Shown one piece after another: positions 28,150-36,567 of a DNA stretch of 64,000 bases. Source of the stretch: CAVTYH01 sp963738835 (GTDB lineage Bacteria > Planctomycetota > Planctomycetia > Pirellulales > JADZDJ01). The stretch covers positions 682,001-746,000 of the forward strand of contig CAVTYH010000002.1 in assembly GCA_963738835.1 (NCBI GenBank), written 5' to 3'. A program made the position numbers and the translations under genes. Positions within the stretch are counted from its first letter, which is position 1. Every line of letters starts with the position of its first letter. Under the pieces are notes generated by a model that had not been told where the DNA came from, did not search any database, and saw only the letters and a program-made list of their open reading frames with translations.

Positions 28150-29783
28150 TTACTTGGCCGACCCTAATTCCTTTTCCAGCAAAGCCCGCAGTTCAGGGTC
28201 GCGGGGATCGAAACGTCGGCCGACAATTTTGCCCTGGGGATCGATGAGCACTGACGTCGGCCAGCAATTGATGCCGTACGCAGCAGGAGTGGCGCCGGTC
28301 GAGATTTTTTCTGTGCCTGCGATGAGAGTGTTTCCGCCGCCCGCAAGCGCCACCAGAAACGGCAGGGCACGACCTTTCCAAACCTCTTTCTTGGTTTGCT
28401 CCAGATTCTTATCCAGTTCTTCCAGCGACTCGACCGAATCGTCATGCACGGCAATCACCATCAATCCTTTGTCGCCAAAGTCATCGTGCAATTTCATGAG
28501 TGCCGGCATCGCCTCGACGCATGATCCGCACCAATAGCCCCAAAAATCGAGCAAGACCCATTTGCCATGTAACTGCCCGAGCGTAACCGGGTCGCCGTTC
28601 TTCCAAGCCTTAATCTGCTTTAATTCAGGAGCCGGCTTGCCGCTGAGAGAAGCGAGCCGATCGGGCGGCAGATCAAGATGCAGCTGCATGGAATCCATTC
28701 CGCTGGTGAGCCTCAGAAAGCGGTAAGCATCGTAAACATCGTCCCCATCGGCATTGAGCAGATAATCTCCCGGCGGCAGAAAAAACTCGAACGCTTGATG
28801 TTGCGAGAGGAACCTCATCAGTCGTAGCCGTGTGCCGGGGAGCGTGCAGATATCAGTGAAGGTCGACCAGTCGGAGGCTGCGCTCGCGCGCTGATCTGGC
28901 TGAGTGAACCGGTTACACGAATCCCTGGGTGTAACGTCACCATCAGGGGAGGCGAAACCGTGCCGTCGGTATTGATGAAATCCTCAGACCGCAAATTAGC
29001 GATTGCTATTAGACCTTGTGCTTTGTGATAGGCGATTAACTGAGCCGGGCGATCCGGCGGATTGTCCTCGTAGAAGAAAGCACAATATTGGATTTCAACA
29101 TTGCCTGACGCGTTGCTCATCGGCTCTTCTGCAGCAGTCTTGGTGCCGATCGTCATCAGATGCACTTGATTGCCGCCTGCCCCGTCATTCGCATTCCAAA
29201 CATGGCCAACTTGCGCGCCCTCGACCGCTTGACCGGCCTCATCGACCAGCTTCACCATTCGTTTTGCATCGGGCTTGGGAACCACCGTGCTCGCCACCGC
29301 GGACTTCAACTGAGCATCTTCCAGAAACGGGCGCGCCTGTTCCAATTGCGACAATGCCAATCTCAGGCCCGCAGCATCATAGACCAATTCAATGTGGCCG
29401 TTGGCATATCCAACCCAAACGCCGTCGGGATACTTTTCCAGCGCTTCGTGGCAAACTGGCGAAAGATTCGCCAACTGAAAATGGAGAAACCGCTCGGCAT
29501 TCTTCGTCGCTGGCGGCGGGCCGAGGTAAGTAACCGTGGGTACATATTCGATTTTCAGTTCCCTCAAGTCCTTCGGCCACACGCCATGTTCACGTGCGAA
29601 ATCAATGCCGCCCACCAAAAGTTCACGGATGGCGCGCCCGCGGGTGATTTGATCTTCCGTCAAGATCGTTTTGTGGGTCGATGACGGCGCAGCTGAAGAG
29701 TCCGCCTTGACATTTTGATCCTGAGCGACAATTTGTCGGCAGAAACACAAGCAAAGCAGGAGAACGCAGAGGCGGTCCGACAT
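28150..29783 (-). CDS. TlpA-like thioredoxin with large N-terminal region, paralogue 1 (one frameshift)
   Basis: An exported redox protein aligned along its whole length with its neighbour at 29846-31486. The signal peptide MSDRLCVLLLCLCFC is followed by LTEDQITRGRAIREL, WPKDLRELK and DGVWVGYANGHIELV. A beta-domain (MVKLVDEAGQAVEGAQVGHVW) precedes the thioredoxin fold, whose motif is CGSC instead of the usual CGPC (LLDFWGYWCGSCVEAMPAL). The first frame stops at 28818. A missing base near 28862 joins it to FTDICTLPGTRLRLMRFLSQ and FEFFLPPGDYLL, matching the intact paralogue. Start 29783 has GGAAAA upstream. The substrate is unknown; duplication is evident. Confidence 0.82.
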
Positions 29784-29845
29784 CGAATTTTCCTGCAACT
29801 AGTTATCTGATGCGGCTGGATCGTTCGTCGTAATCGACATACGAA

Positions 29846-31486
29846 TTATTTCACGGGCTTCAATTCTTTTTCCAGCAGCGACCGCAATTCCGGGCTGCTG
29901 ACATCGCGTTCTCCCACCACGTTGCCTTGCGGATCGATCAGCACGGTGGTGGGCCAGTGCTGAATGCCAAACGCGGCGTGCGTGGCGCCTTTGACGCTGC
30001 GTTCGGTGCCGGCGATGGGCAGTTCGCCGCCGCCATCGAGCGCCACTAAAAACGGCAGGTCGCGGTCTTTCCAGATCGATTTCTTGGTGGCGGCCAAGTT
30101 CTGATCCATTTCTTCGAGCGAAGCAACCGAATCGTCATGTACGGCGATGACGACCAGCCCCTTGTCGCCAAAATCGTCGTGCAGCTTCATCAATTCGGGC
30201 ATCGAGCCGACGCATGGGCCGCACCAGTAACCCCAGAAGTCGAGCACCACCCATTTGCCACGCAACTGCTGGAGGGTAATTGGGCCGCCATTCTTCCAGG
30301 CTTTGATGCCGCGCAATTCGGGCGCTGGCTGGCCGGTGAGTGTGGTCAGTCGATCGGCCGGCAGATCGAGATGCACGATGGGCGGGGACAGGCCGTCGGC
30401 AACTCGAATGAAGCGGTCGATGTTGTAGGTGTTGTCGCCATAGGCGTGCAGCGAATAATCGCCTGGCGGCAATAGAAATTCGAAATTCTGGTTCTTCGAC
30501 ATGGACGACATCGGCCGCAATTGACGGCCCGAGAGTGCGTAAACATACACGTTCGTCCACAACGGCTCGCCCGTTGCCGGCGGTGCGCCGATTCTGCTCA
30601 GCACGCCCCTGACGGGAATGTCGCGATGAAGTTTGACTTCCATGGTCGGCACTGCTGCGCCATCCGGTTTGGCAAACGCCTCAGCCTCCAGGCTGGTGAC
30701 CGCAATCAGGCCGCGCACTTTGTGATAGGCGATCAACGCAGCTGGACCATCGGGCGAATCTTCGGGATCGAAAAACCACTGGTACTGCACCTCCGCACGG
30801 CCGCTATCGTCGCTGGTGGTTTCTTGCGGCGTTGCTTGATCTCCGATCAACGTTGTCAGTCTGCCCCGGCCGCGCGGTGAATCGTAATCGGCGTTCCAAA
30901 GAAAATCGCCGACTTGCGCGCCCGCGACGGGCTGGCCCGATTCATCGACCAATTTGAGGACGAGTTTTGCATCGGCCTTTTGCACTTGCTTTTTGCCAGA
31001 CTCAGGCGGCTTGGCGAATTTCTCGATGAGCGGACGCGCCTGGCCAAATTGCGATAACGCCATTGGCAGGGCCGCGGCATCGCGCACCAGTTCAATATGC
31101 CCATCGGCATAGCCGACCCAAACGCCGTCAGGATGTTGATCGAACGATTCATGGCACACGGCCGAGACACTTTTCAGCTGGCCAAGAAGGTGCCGTTCCA
31201 AGCCCTCCAATTTTGGCGGCGGGCCGAGATACGTGACCGCCGGCAGTTTGTCGAGTTTAAGTTCACTCAAATCCTGCGGCCACTCGCCGTGCTCCCGGGC
31301 AAAATCAATGCCGCGAATCAAAACCTCTCGAATGGCGCGGCCGCGGGCGATTTGATCTTCGGTTAGCGCCGTCTTTTGATGCGCTGCTTGTGTGGCCGCC
31401 GAATCCGCCGGAGGATTTTTCTCGTCGGCAGATATTGTTCCGCAAACGCACAGGCTGAGCAGGAGAACCCAATCGCGATATGACAT
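29846..31486 (-). CDS. TlpA-like thioredoxin with large N-terminal region, paralogue 2 (intact)
   Basis: A 546-residue exported protein. The signal peptide MSYRDWVLLLSLCVCGTISA precedes an N-terminal region with ALTEDQIARGRAIREVL, WPQDLSELKL and GVWVGYADGHIELV. The 'ADGHIEL' text resembles the C-terminal H-X9-DG-type motif of planctomycete pilin-like proteins. A carboxypeptidase-regulatory-like beta sandwich (LVLKLVDESGQPVAGAQV, about 190-370) follows. The thioredoxin domain has WCGPC with Cys 422 and 425, HDDSVASLEEMDQNL and a cis-Pro region HWPTTVLIDPQG. It is the intact member of a tandem pair 62 bp apart, and the third TlpA-like gene follows upstream. It probably acts on thiols of exported proteins. 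Confidence 0.85.
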   Translation of the reverse strand: MSYRDWVLLLSLCVCGTISADEKNPPADSAATQAAHQKTALTEDQIARGRAIREVLIRGIDFAREHGEWPQDLSELKLDKLPAVTYLGPPPKLEGLERHLLGQLKSVSAVCHESFDQHPDGVWVGYADGHIELVRDAAALPMALSQFGQARPLIEKFAKPPESGKKQVQKADAKLVLKLVDESGQPVAGAQVGDFLWNADYDSPRGRGRLTTLIGDQATPQETTSDDSGRAEVQYQWFFDPEDSPDGPAALIAYHKVRGLIAVTSLEAEAFAKPDGAAVPTMEVKLHRDIPVRGVLSRIGAPPATGEPLWTNVYVYALSGRQLRPMSSMSKNQNFEFLLPPGDYSLHAYGDNTYNIDRFIRVADGLSPPIVHLDLPADRLTTLTGQPAPELRGIKAWKNGGPITLQQLRGKWVVLDFWGYWCGPCVGSMPELMKLHDDFGDKGLVVIAVHDDSVASLEEMDQNLAATKKSIWKDRDLPFLVALDGGGELPIAGTERSVKGATHAAFGIQHWPTTVLIDPQGNVVGERDVSSPELRSLLEKELKPVK

Positions 31487-31509
31487 ATCTGTTCCCTTCC
31501 CAAGAAGCC

Positions 31510-32727
31510 CTATTGCAGCAATGCTTCCACTTGCTTGTCAGTCGGCGGATGGTCCAAATAGCCCTGGCTGACCTTGCCGCTCTTGTCGATGAGAAAGTAA
31601 GTCGGCCAAATTTTCACGGTGTAAGCTCGTTCGGTGTCGGTTCGAGCGGTATCGATGGCGGTGGGCAAATCGATGTTCTTTTCTTTGAGCAGCTCGTCGA
31701 GCTTTTCGCTGTCCATGGCCGGATGCACGCCGAGGACCACCAATCCGCGGTCTTTGTACTTTCGTTCGAGTCGAGCGGCCAGCGCACTGTAATCGTCGGC
31801 GTTCCAAAAATAGAGCAGGACGACTTTGCCTTGGAGTTTCTTGAACGATGCCTCCGACGGCTCGTTGAACCATCGCTTGACGGTCAACTCCGGCGCTGGC
31901 CGGCCGTTGAGGATATTCGCGAGCTTGGCGCGGACCTGGTCTTCCGTGTCGGTCGACCGACGTCCGAAGAACACATCTCCTTCATCGTGAAACGTATAGT
32001 CGTGATAATATGCATCCAGCGCGTAATGATTGCTTTCCATGCCATCTCGAAAAGAACCGGACACGGGAGGGAGGGCTTTGTGCTGGACTCGCGTCCAAAT
32101 GTCGTAGTGATAATCTCTTGGATCTTGAGACGTGGGGTTGTTGTCGAACCCGAAGCCAATCCACCGCCAATCACCGTCGTCCCACTCACCGTGTGAACGG
32201 CCTGCACTACTCCATTTAGCGGTTTTTGGCAGAGGTACGCTTGGCCACTGCGGGGAATCATTCGTCTTTCGCTCGCGAAAAACGCTTAGCCAACCGTTGT
32301 GTTCACGGATGAAGTATGGTCCATAGGTTAACTCGAACCCTCTGGGCATGTTATCGATCCGGACGTCCGGCTGCTTGGACTCTTTCGCTTGCGCAAGAAC
32401 CGCTTGCCATTCCAACCCACGCTCCGGCCGTTCATACCGAGCCACAAGCCAGCCTTGCTCGACCCAAAGTTTCAATTTGCTGGCGGCTTGATAAACACGG
32501 CCCGTATTTTCGTTACGCCATTCCGGAATTTCGATCTCTTTCTTCCATCCTTCCGGCAGACCCGCGATTGGCGACTCGGTGGAAGCCGATGGCGGAGTTT
32601 TCTTTGGCTCGCCGGATGGCGAATTGGCTTTGCCTTCGTCAGCAGCAGGCGATTGCGCAGCAGCAATTCCCAAAACGCAAAAACTCGCCAGCCACAGTGC
32701 AATGATGAACCGAGAACGCATGGTCAT
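31510..32727 (-). CDS. Thioredoxin-fold protein lacking the redox cysteines
   Basis: A 405-residue exported protein (signal peptide MTMRSRFIIALWLASFCVLG IAAAQ). Residues ~55-260 are Trp/Tyr-rich and unrecognised (EIEIPEWRNENTGRVYQ, GDWRWIGFGFDNNP). The C-terminal ~130 residues are TlpA-like: GRPAPELTVKRWFNE, KLQGKVVLLYFWNADDYSAL, GVHPAMDSEKLDELLKEKN, and IWPTYFLIDKSGKV. Where active relatives have WCxxC, this reads NADDYS (about 309-314), so neither catalytic cysteine is present. It may be a structural, chaperone-like or binding paralogue. It is first in a three-gene minus-strand row with the two other TlpA-like genes (23-bp gap), so they are probably co-transcribed. Confidence 0.8.
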   Translation of the reverse strand: MTMRSRFIIALWLASFCVLGIAAAQSPAADEGKANSPSGEPKKTPPSASTESPIAGLPEGWKKEIEIPEWRNENTGRVYQAASKLKLWVEQGWLVARYERPERGLEWQAVLAQAKESKQPDVRIDNMPRGFELTYGPYFIREHNGWLSVFRERKTNDSPQWPSVPLPKTAKWSSAGRSHGEWDDGDWRWIGFGFDNNPTSQDPRDYHYDIWTRVQHKALPPVSGSFRDGMESNHYALDAYYHDYTFHDEGDVFFGRRSTDTEDQVRAKLANILNGRPAPELTVKRWFNEPSEASFKKLQGKVVLLYFWNADDYSALAARLERKYKDRGLVVLGVHPAMDSEKLDELLKEKNIDLPTAIDTARTDTERAYTVKIWPTYFLIDKSGKVSQGYLDHPPTDKQVEALLQ

Positions 32728-32840
32728 TTCCCTTTTTTGCGGTGCGGCGCAGATAGTTCCCGCTGGCGGGGGCGGTTAGACTAAATTGTGCGGCGGCGAT
32801 GCGGCGATTGCAATCGAAAGGGTCGGCATTTCGCAGCCCT

Positions 32841-32858
32841 GTAGGAGGCGACTCCTAC
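32841..32858. repeat. Short GTAGGAG-GCGA-CTCCTAC hairpin
   Basis: A perfect 7-bp stem with a 4-nt loop in the 175-bp divergent gap between the thioredoxin-fold gene (minus) and the altronate-dehydratase-like gene (plus). It is a minimal copy of the element at 27925-27995. Confidence 0.6.
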
Positions 32859-32902
32859 GATCCAATGTGGATGCGTCTAACTACGATCCGCGGTGAATTG
32901 GC

Positions 32903-34537
32903 ATGGCCTTACCCGATATCATTCTGCTGCACTCGGACGACAACGTGTGTGTGGCGGCGCGCAATTTATCGGGAGGGACGGATATTGCGGTAAGCAGCGG
33001 CACCCTCACCCCGGCACTCTCCCAAGGGGAGAGGGAGAAAATCACGTTGGCCGAGCCGATGCGCCAGGGGCACAAAATTGCCATCGCGGAAATTCCGGCC
33101 GGCAAGCCGGTGGTGAAGTACGGGCAGATCATCGGTTTTGCCAGCCAAAAAATTTCGCCAGGGCAGTGGGTACACACGCACAATGTCGATGCTGGGGCGT
33201 TTGAGCGCGATTACGCCAAATCGACCAATGTGCCGCCGCAGCCGCAGCCGCTGGCCGGGTACACATTCCAAGGTTATCACCGGGCCGATGGGCGAGTGGG
33301 CACGCGGAATTACCTGGCGGTCATTTCCAGCGTCAACTGTTCGGCGTCGGTCAGCAAGCATATTGCCCGGCGGTTTGACGCGGCGGCGCTGCGCGACTTC
33401 CCGAATGTCGATGGCGTGGTGGCGTTCACCTTCGGCGGCGGCTGCGGCATTCCGTTCGGCGACGAGTATCATCAGATTCTGACCCGCGTGCTGGGCGGCA
33501 TGGCGCGGCATCCGAACATCGGCGGCTATGTGCTGATTGGCTTGGGTTGCGAGTCGAATGCGATCGGGCATTTGATTGAGGGCCAGAAATTGATCCAAAT
33601 CGGCGGTCAACAAGCCGCTAGCGGTTTAGCACAAATCCAGCACCCTCACCCCGGCCCTCTCCCAGAGGGAGAGAGAGTAAGGCGGCCGCCGGTGCTGGTC
33701 ATGCAAGATCTCGGTGGCACGGCAAAGACGATTGAAGCCGGCGTCAAATTAGTCGCCGAGATGTTGCCGCGCGTGAATGCGCTGCGGCGCGAAACCGTGC
33801 CGGCCAGCGAAATCGTCCTCGGCACCAACTGCGGCGGGTCCGATGGCAACAGCGGCATCACGGCCAATCCGGCACTGGGCGTGGCCAGCGACATGATTGT
33901 CGCCTGTGGCGGCACGACCATCTTGGGTGAGACCACTGAAATTTATGGTGCCGAACAACTGCTTACACGCCGCGCGAAAACGCCGGCGGTGGCCGACAAG
34001 CTGATCGAACGCATTAAATGGTGGGAATGGTACAGCGGTGTCTTCGGCGCGACCTGCGATAACAATCCCTCGCCGGGGAACAAAGAAGGCGGGCTGACGA
34101 CAATCTACGAAAAATCGCTGGGCGCGATTGCCAAAGCCGGCTCCACCGCGATGAACGAAGTTTATCGCTACGGCGAACAAGTCACCGCCAAGGGTTTTGT
34201 GGTGATGGATACGCCGGGCTTCGATCCGGTGAGCGTCACCGGCATTGTGGCCGGCGGCGCCAATGTGTTGGTCTTCACGACCGGTCGCGGCAGTTGCTTC
34301 GGCTGCAAACCGACGCCGTCGATCAAAGTGGCCACCAACACGCCGATGTACGAGCGGATGCACGACGATATGGATTTGAACGCCGGCAGCATTCTGGAAG
34401 GGCGATCGGTCGCAGAAGTCGGCCGCGAAATTTTCGCCGAGATTTTGGCGGTCGCCAGCGGCAAGAAAACCAAGAGCGAAGCGCTGGGCCTGGGCGACGA
34501 AGAATTCGTCCCGTGGCCGCTCGGGCCAACACTTTAG
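32903..34537 (+). CDS. Altronate/galactarate dehydratase family protein (UxaA/GarD), with two in-frame repeat insertions
   Basis: UxaA-family enzymes dehydrate hexarates or hexonates such as altronate with an iron or manganese cofactor. Residues 1-~95 form the SAF domain (ITLAEPMRQGHKIAIAEIP, WVHTHNV). The main domain carries RADGRVGTRNYLAVI, TFGGGCGIPFG, GLGCESN, GTNCGGSDGNSGITANPALG, CDNNPSPGNKEGG and TTGRGSCFGCKPTPSIKV, with the conserved cysteines. At 544 residues it is a little longer than usual. The excess lies in two insertions that are copies of a palindromic DNA repeat: TLTPALSQGERE from residue 34, and HPHPGPLPEGERV from residue 247. They are read in different frames of the repeat, yet both leave the gene open. 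Whether it acts on altronate or another acid cannot be told. Confidence 0.88.
   Translation: MALPDIILLHSDDNVCVAARNLSGGTDIAVSSGTLTPALSQGEREKITLAEPMRQGHKIAIAEIPAGKPVVKYGQIIGFASQKISPGQWVHTHNVDAGAFERDYAKSTNVPPQPQPLAGYTFQGYHRADGRVGTRNYLAVISSVNCSASVSKHIARRFDAAALRDFPNVDGVVAFTFGGGCGIPFGDEYHQILTRVLGGMARHPNIGGYVLIGLGCESNAIGHLIEGQKLIQIGGQQAASGLAQIQHPHPGPLPEGERVRRPPVLVMQDLGGTAKTIEAGVKLVAEMLPRVNALRRETVPASEIVLGTNCGGSDGNSGITANPALGVASDMIVACGGTTILGETTEIYGAEQLLTRRAKTPAVADKLIERIKWWEWYSGVFGATCDNNPSPGNKEGGLTTIYEKSLGAIAKAGSTAMNEVYRYGEQVTAKGFVVMDTPGFDPVSVTGIVAGGANVLVFTTGRGSCFGCKPTPSIKVATNTPMYERMHDDMDLNAGSILEGRSVAEVGREIFAEILAVASGKKTKSEALGLGDEEFVPWPLGPTL
33001..33036. repeat. CACCCTCACCCCGGC... palindromic repeat inside coding sequence, copy 1
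   Basis: The unit has the form 'caccctcaccccgg-c-ctctccca-gggagagg'. It contains a ctctccc/gggagag hairpin. It is translated here as TLTPALSQGERE. Other copies lie at 33641-33676 in the same gene and, in reverse orientation, at 41211-41246 after clpC. Units of this kind are widespread bacterial REP-like elements. Confidence 0.8.
33641..33676. repeat. CACCCTCACCCCGGC... palindromic repeat inside coding sequence, copy 2
   Basis: Same unit as at 33001-33036, with the ctctccca-gagggagag hairpin. Here it is read as HPHPGPLPEGER, one base out of register with the reading of copy 1. It falls between the conserved QKLIQIGGQQA helix and the strand PPVLVMQDLGGT, a likely surface loop. Confidence 0.8.
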
Positions 34538-34659
34538 GTGCGGTAGGTTGTGCGTGGTTGGCGTGTCGCTACTTGACTCTGCCATCGCTGCGGCCTGAAA
34601 ATAACTAACACCTGCCGGTTTCAATTCAATTCTGCTCCGTCCACACAAGGAGATTGATC

Positions 34660-35175
34660 ATGAAAACTCGTGCGATATTGGCGGTTGTTCTGGCAGTTGC
34701 CACAGCGGGGCTCATCGCCGGCGGGGTGCTGGCGGCCGAGGGAGCGAAAGACGACGCCAAAACGGCAAAAGACAAGGTCGTCATCAAGTGTCCCGTCTCC
34801 GGCGAGTCGGTCGACTCGATGGGCGGAAAGGTCGCGGTCGATTTCGAGGGGGGCAAAGTCTTCTTCTGCTGTGATAAATGTCCACCCGCTTTCAAAAAAG
34901 ATCCAGCCAAATACATGGCCAAGGCGCACCTGCAAATGGTGCAGACCAATCAGCTGAAGGAAGTCGCCTGCCCATTCACGGGCAAGCCGTTGAATCCGGA
35001 AACGGCAATTGATGTGGGGGGCGTGAAAGTGGCCTTCTGCTGCAAAGATTGCATGGCCAAGGCTGCCAAGGTCAAAGGGGACGAGCAAGTGTCGCTGGTG
35101 TTCAAGGACGTTTCGAAGGGCTTCAAGCCCGTCAAAGAAGACGCGAAAAAGCAGGCGGTAGGCGGTAAACAGTAG
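34660..35175 (+). CDS. Exported protein with two YHS/TRASH-like metal-binding half-sites
   Basis: A small exported protein of 171 residues. The signal peptide (MKTRAILAVVLAVATAGLIA) ends near VLAAEG. Two repeated modules follow, each with a 'C-P-x-(T/S)-G' strand and a Cys-rich strand: IKCPVSGE ... VFFCCDKCPPAF, and VACPFTGKPLN ... VAFCCKDC. This looks like the treble-clef YHS/TRASH group that binds heavy metals such as copper. The C-terminus is Lys-rich. Start 34660 follows AAGGAGA at ideal spacing. A rho-independent terminator lies 20 bp past the stop, so it is a single-gene transcript. The metal is unknown. Confidence 0.8.
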   Translation: MKTRAILAVVLAVATAGLIAGGVLAAEGAKDDAKTAKDKVVIKCPVSGESVDSMGGKVAVDFEGGKVFFCCDKCPPAFKKDPAKYMAKAHLQMVQTNQLKEVACPFTGKPLNPETAIDVGGVKVAFCCKDCMAKAAKVKGDEQVSLVFKDVSKGFKPVKEDAKKQAVGGKQ

Positions 35176-35190
35176 GCGGCGAATAACGAA

Positions 35191-35763
35191 TTAACCCTCG
35201 GCGGAAGCCGGGGGTTTTTTCTCGAGCAACAGTTCGAGGTAGCTTCGCCGTTCACTGTGCTCCAATTTCAATTTGCCGGCCAGCGATGCGATGCACGCCT
35301 TGGCGGCCGCCATTTCTGTTTCGTCGGCGGAAAGCTCTAACTCGATGTACGGGCCCAAGCCGGCGACGTCGTCCAGCGCCACTTCCACGGTGTGCCCCTG
35401 CCAATCGACGTGCAGCAAACGCCGCGTTTTGCTTACTTCAGACACGAATCGAAATCCCAGCGCGACCAGCAATTCGCCGAAACTGGCAACCTCGGCGGCG
35501 CCTGACACTAGTGGCAATTCAATCTCGCGGCGTGTTTTTGTCGTCGGATCGAGCTTCGGGCCCTTATACGTAATGAAATTCGCCTCGCCGACGCGCCGCA
35601 GCCGCAGCGCCTCGTCGGTCTGGGCAAAATCTCGGGCCGGATGATTGAAATACCGATCGACTTGCTCGACCGCGCCGCCGTCGCGGGCCCCAAGTTCCCG
35701 TAATCGGCGTTCAACCGCCGCAGCGTCATCGACCCGGAATTTTTGTTCGACTTCGAAATGCAT
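35191..35763 (-). CDS. CYTH domain protein (class IV adenylate cyclase/triphosphatase type)
   Basis: CYTH proteins bind a triphosphate in a beta-tunnel with divalent metal; members are adenylate cyclases, thiamine triphosphatases or tripolyphosphatases. The ExExK signature EVEQKF is at residues 4-9, with DRYFNH, LRLRRVGEANFITYKGP, KTRREIELPL, DWQGHTVEVALDDVAGLGPYIELEL and ERRSYLELLLEK following in the family order. Length 190 residues is normal. Its 3' end overlaps the terminator of the convergent gene. Which triphosphate it uses cannot be told from sequence. Confidence 0.88.
   Translation of the reverse strand: MHFEVEQKFRVDDAAAVERRLRELGARDGGAVEQVDRYFNHPARDFAQTDEALRLRRVGEANFITYKGPKLDPTTKTRREIELPLVSGAAEVASFGELLVALGFRFVSEVSKTRRLLHVDWQGHTVEVALDDVAGLGPYIELELSADETEMAAAKACIASLAGKLKLEHSERRSYLELLLEKKPPASAEG
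35195..35220 (+). terminator. Rho-independent terminator of the metal-binding protein gene
   Basis: Stem ccctcggc/gccggggg (35195-35202/35207-35214) with a GGAA loop, followed by six T (35215-35220). It lies 19 bp after the stop at 35175. It also encodes the last residues (PPASAEG) of the convergent CYTH gene on the minus strand. Confidence 0.82.
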
Positions 35764-35858
35764 CGCCCAATGACCTCAGTCACTTCTTTCAACGGGCTGC
35801 TGAGCTATCATTACACAGGGCTGTGCTGTATCTGCCAAGCAGGGAAACCGTGCGTCCT

Positions 35859-36509
35859 ATGCGTGAAGAAAATCAAACGGAGCTGCCGCGGCGTTCTAAT
35901 TTCGGCCTGTGGATCACGCTGGCCGTTGTGGGCTCGCTTTTGCTCGCGTGGGTGTTTTTGGTGCGGCCGGAAATCAGCCTGAAGCAAGCGACGGAACGAC
36001 CCGGCGTGGGTCAACCGTTGCCGCTGCTGGAGTTGCAGCCGCTCACGGGCACGACTGAAGGAGTTTCGTTGGCCGATTTGCGCGGCAAAGTGGTGCTGAT
36101 TAACTACTGGGGCACGTGGTGTCCGCCATGTCAGGTTGAATTTCCACACATGGTTGAGCTTTGGGATAAATACCGTGGCAAGCCAGATTTTTTATTCCTG
36201 TCGGTTTCGTCAACGTTCGCTGATCGTGAAGATGTGGCTGCCGTGCGCGAAGTAACCGCGAAATTCCTACAGGCGAAAGGTACGACGATGCCGACCTTTA
36301 TTGATGCCGACGGCGCGAGCCGCGCGACATTAGCCGGAATCTTGGGCCGCGCTAGCTTAGGCTATCCGACCACGTTGCTCTTAGACCGCACCGGCGCCAT
36401 CCGCGCCATTTGGGAAGGCTACCAATCAGGCTACGAAGGACAGATGGAGAAGTTGGTGTCGCAGTTGCTGAATGAGCAGCCGGAAGTCAACAAGACGGCC
36501 AACCGCTAA
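35859..36509 (+). CDS. Membrane-anchored TlpA-family thioredoxin
   Basis: A 216-residue redoxin. The short cytoplasmic N-terminus MREENQTELPRRSN leads to one helix (WITLAVVGSLLLAWVFLV). The thioredoxin domain follows: LADLRGKVVLINYWGTWCPPC, HMVELWDKYRGKPDFLFLSVSS, and a cis-Pro region LGYPTTLLLDRTGA. The motif CPPC differs from the CGPC and CGSC of the other TlpA-like proteins here. ATG 35859 is preferred; a start at 35823 would add a non-membrane extension. It is divergent from the CYTH gene. It probably helps mature cytochromes or reduce exported thiols. Confidence 0.87.
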   Translation: MREENQTELPRRSNFGLWITLAVVGSLLLAWVFLVRPEISLKQATERPGVGQPLPLLELQPLTGTTEGVSLADLRGKVVLINYWGTWCPPCQVEFPHMVELWDKYRGKPDFLFLSVSSTFADREDVAAVREVTAKFLQAKGTTMPTFIDADGASRATLAGILGRASLGYPTTLLLDRTGAIRAIWEGYQSGYEGQMEKLVSQLLNEQPEVNKTANR

Positions 36510-36513
36510 AGAC

Positions 36514-36559
36514 AAGCCTAGGAACCATCGCGGCGACGGTGCCCGCAACCCCTGGGCTT
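36514..36559. repeat. 46-bp structured palindromic repeat, copy 2
   Basis: Differs from 12-57 at two positions only. It sits between the 3' ends of the convergent redoxin and thiE genes and fills most of the gap. Both copies therefore lie at gene ends, consistent with a terminator or RNA 3'-end stabilising role, but no T-run follows this copy on the plus strand. Confidence 0.75.
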
Positions 36560-36567
36560 GAGCGTGG

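Noticed and set aside
33001..33676. Transposon insertion in the altronate-dehydratase-like gene
   Set aside because: Inserts are ~36 bp, carry no transposase and show no clear target duplication. They match a REP-like unit instead.
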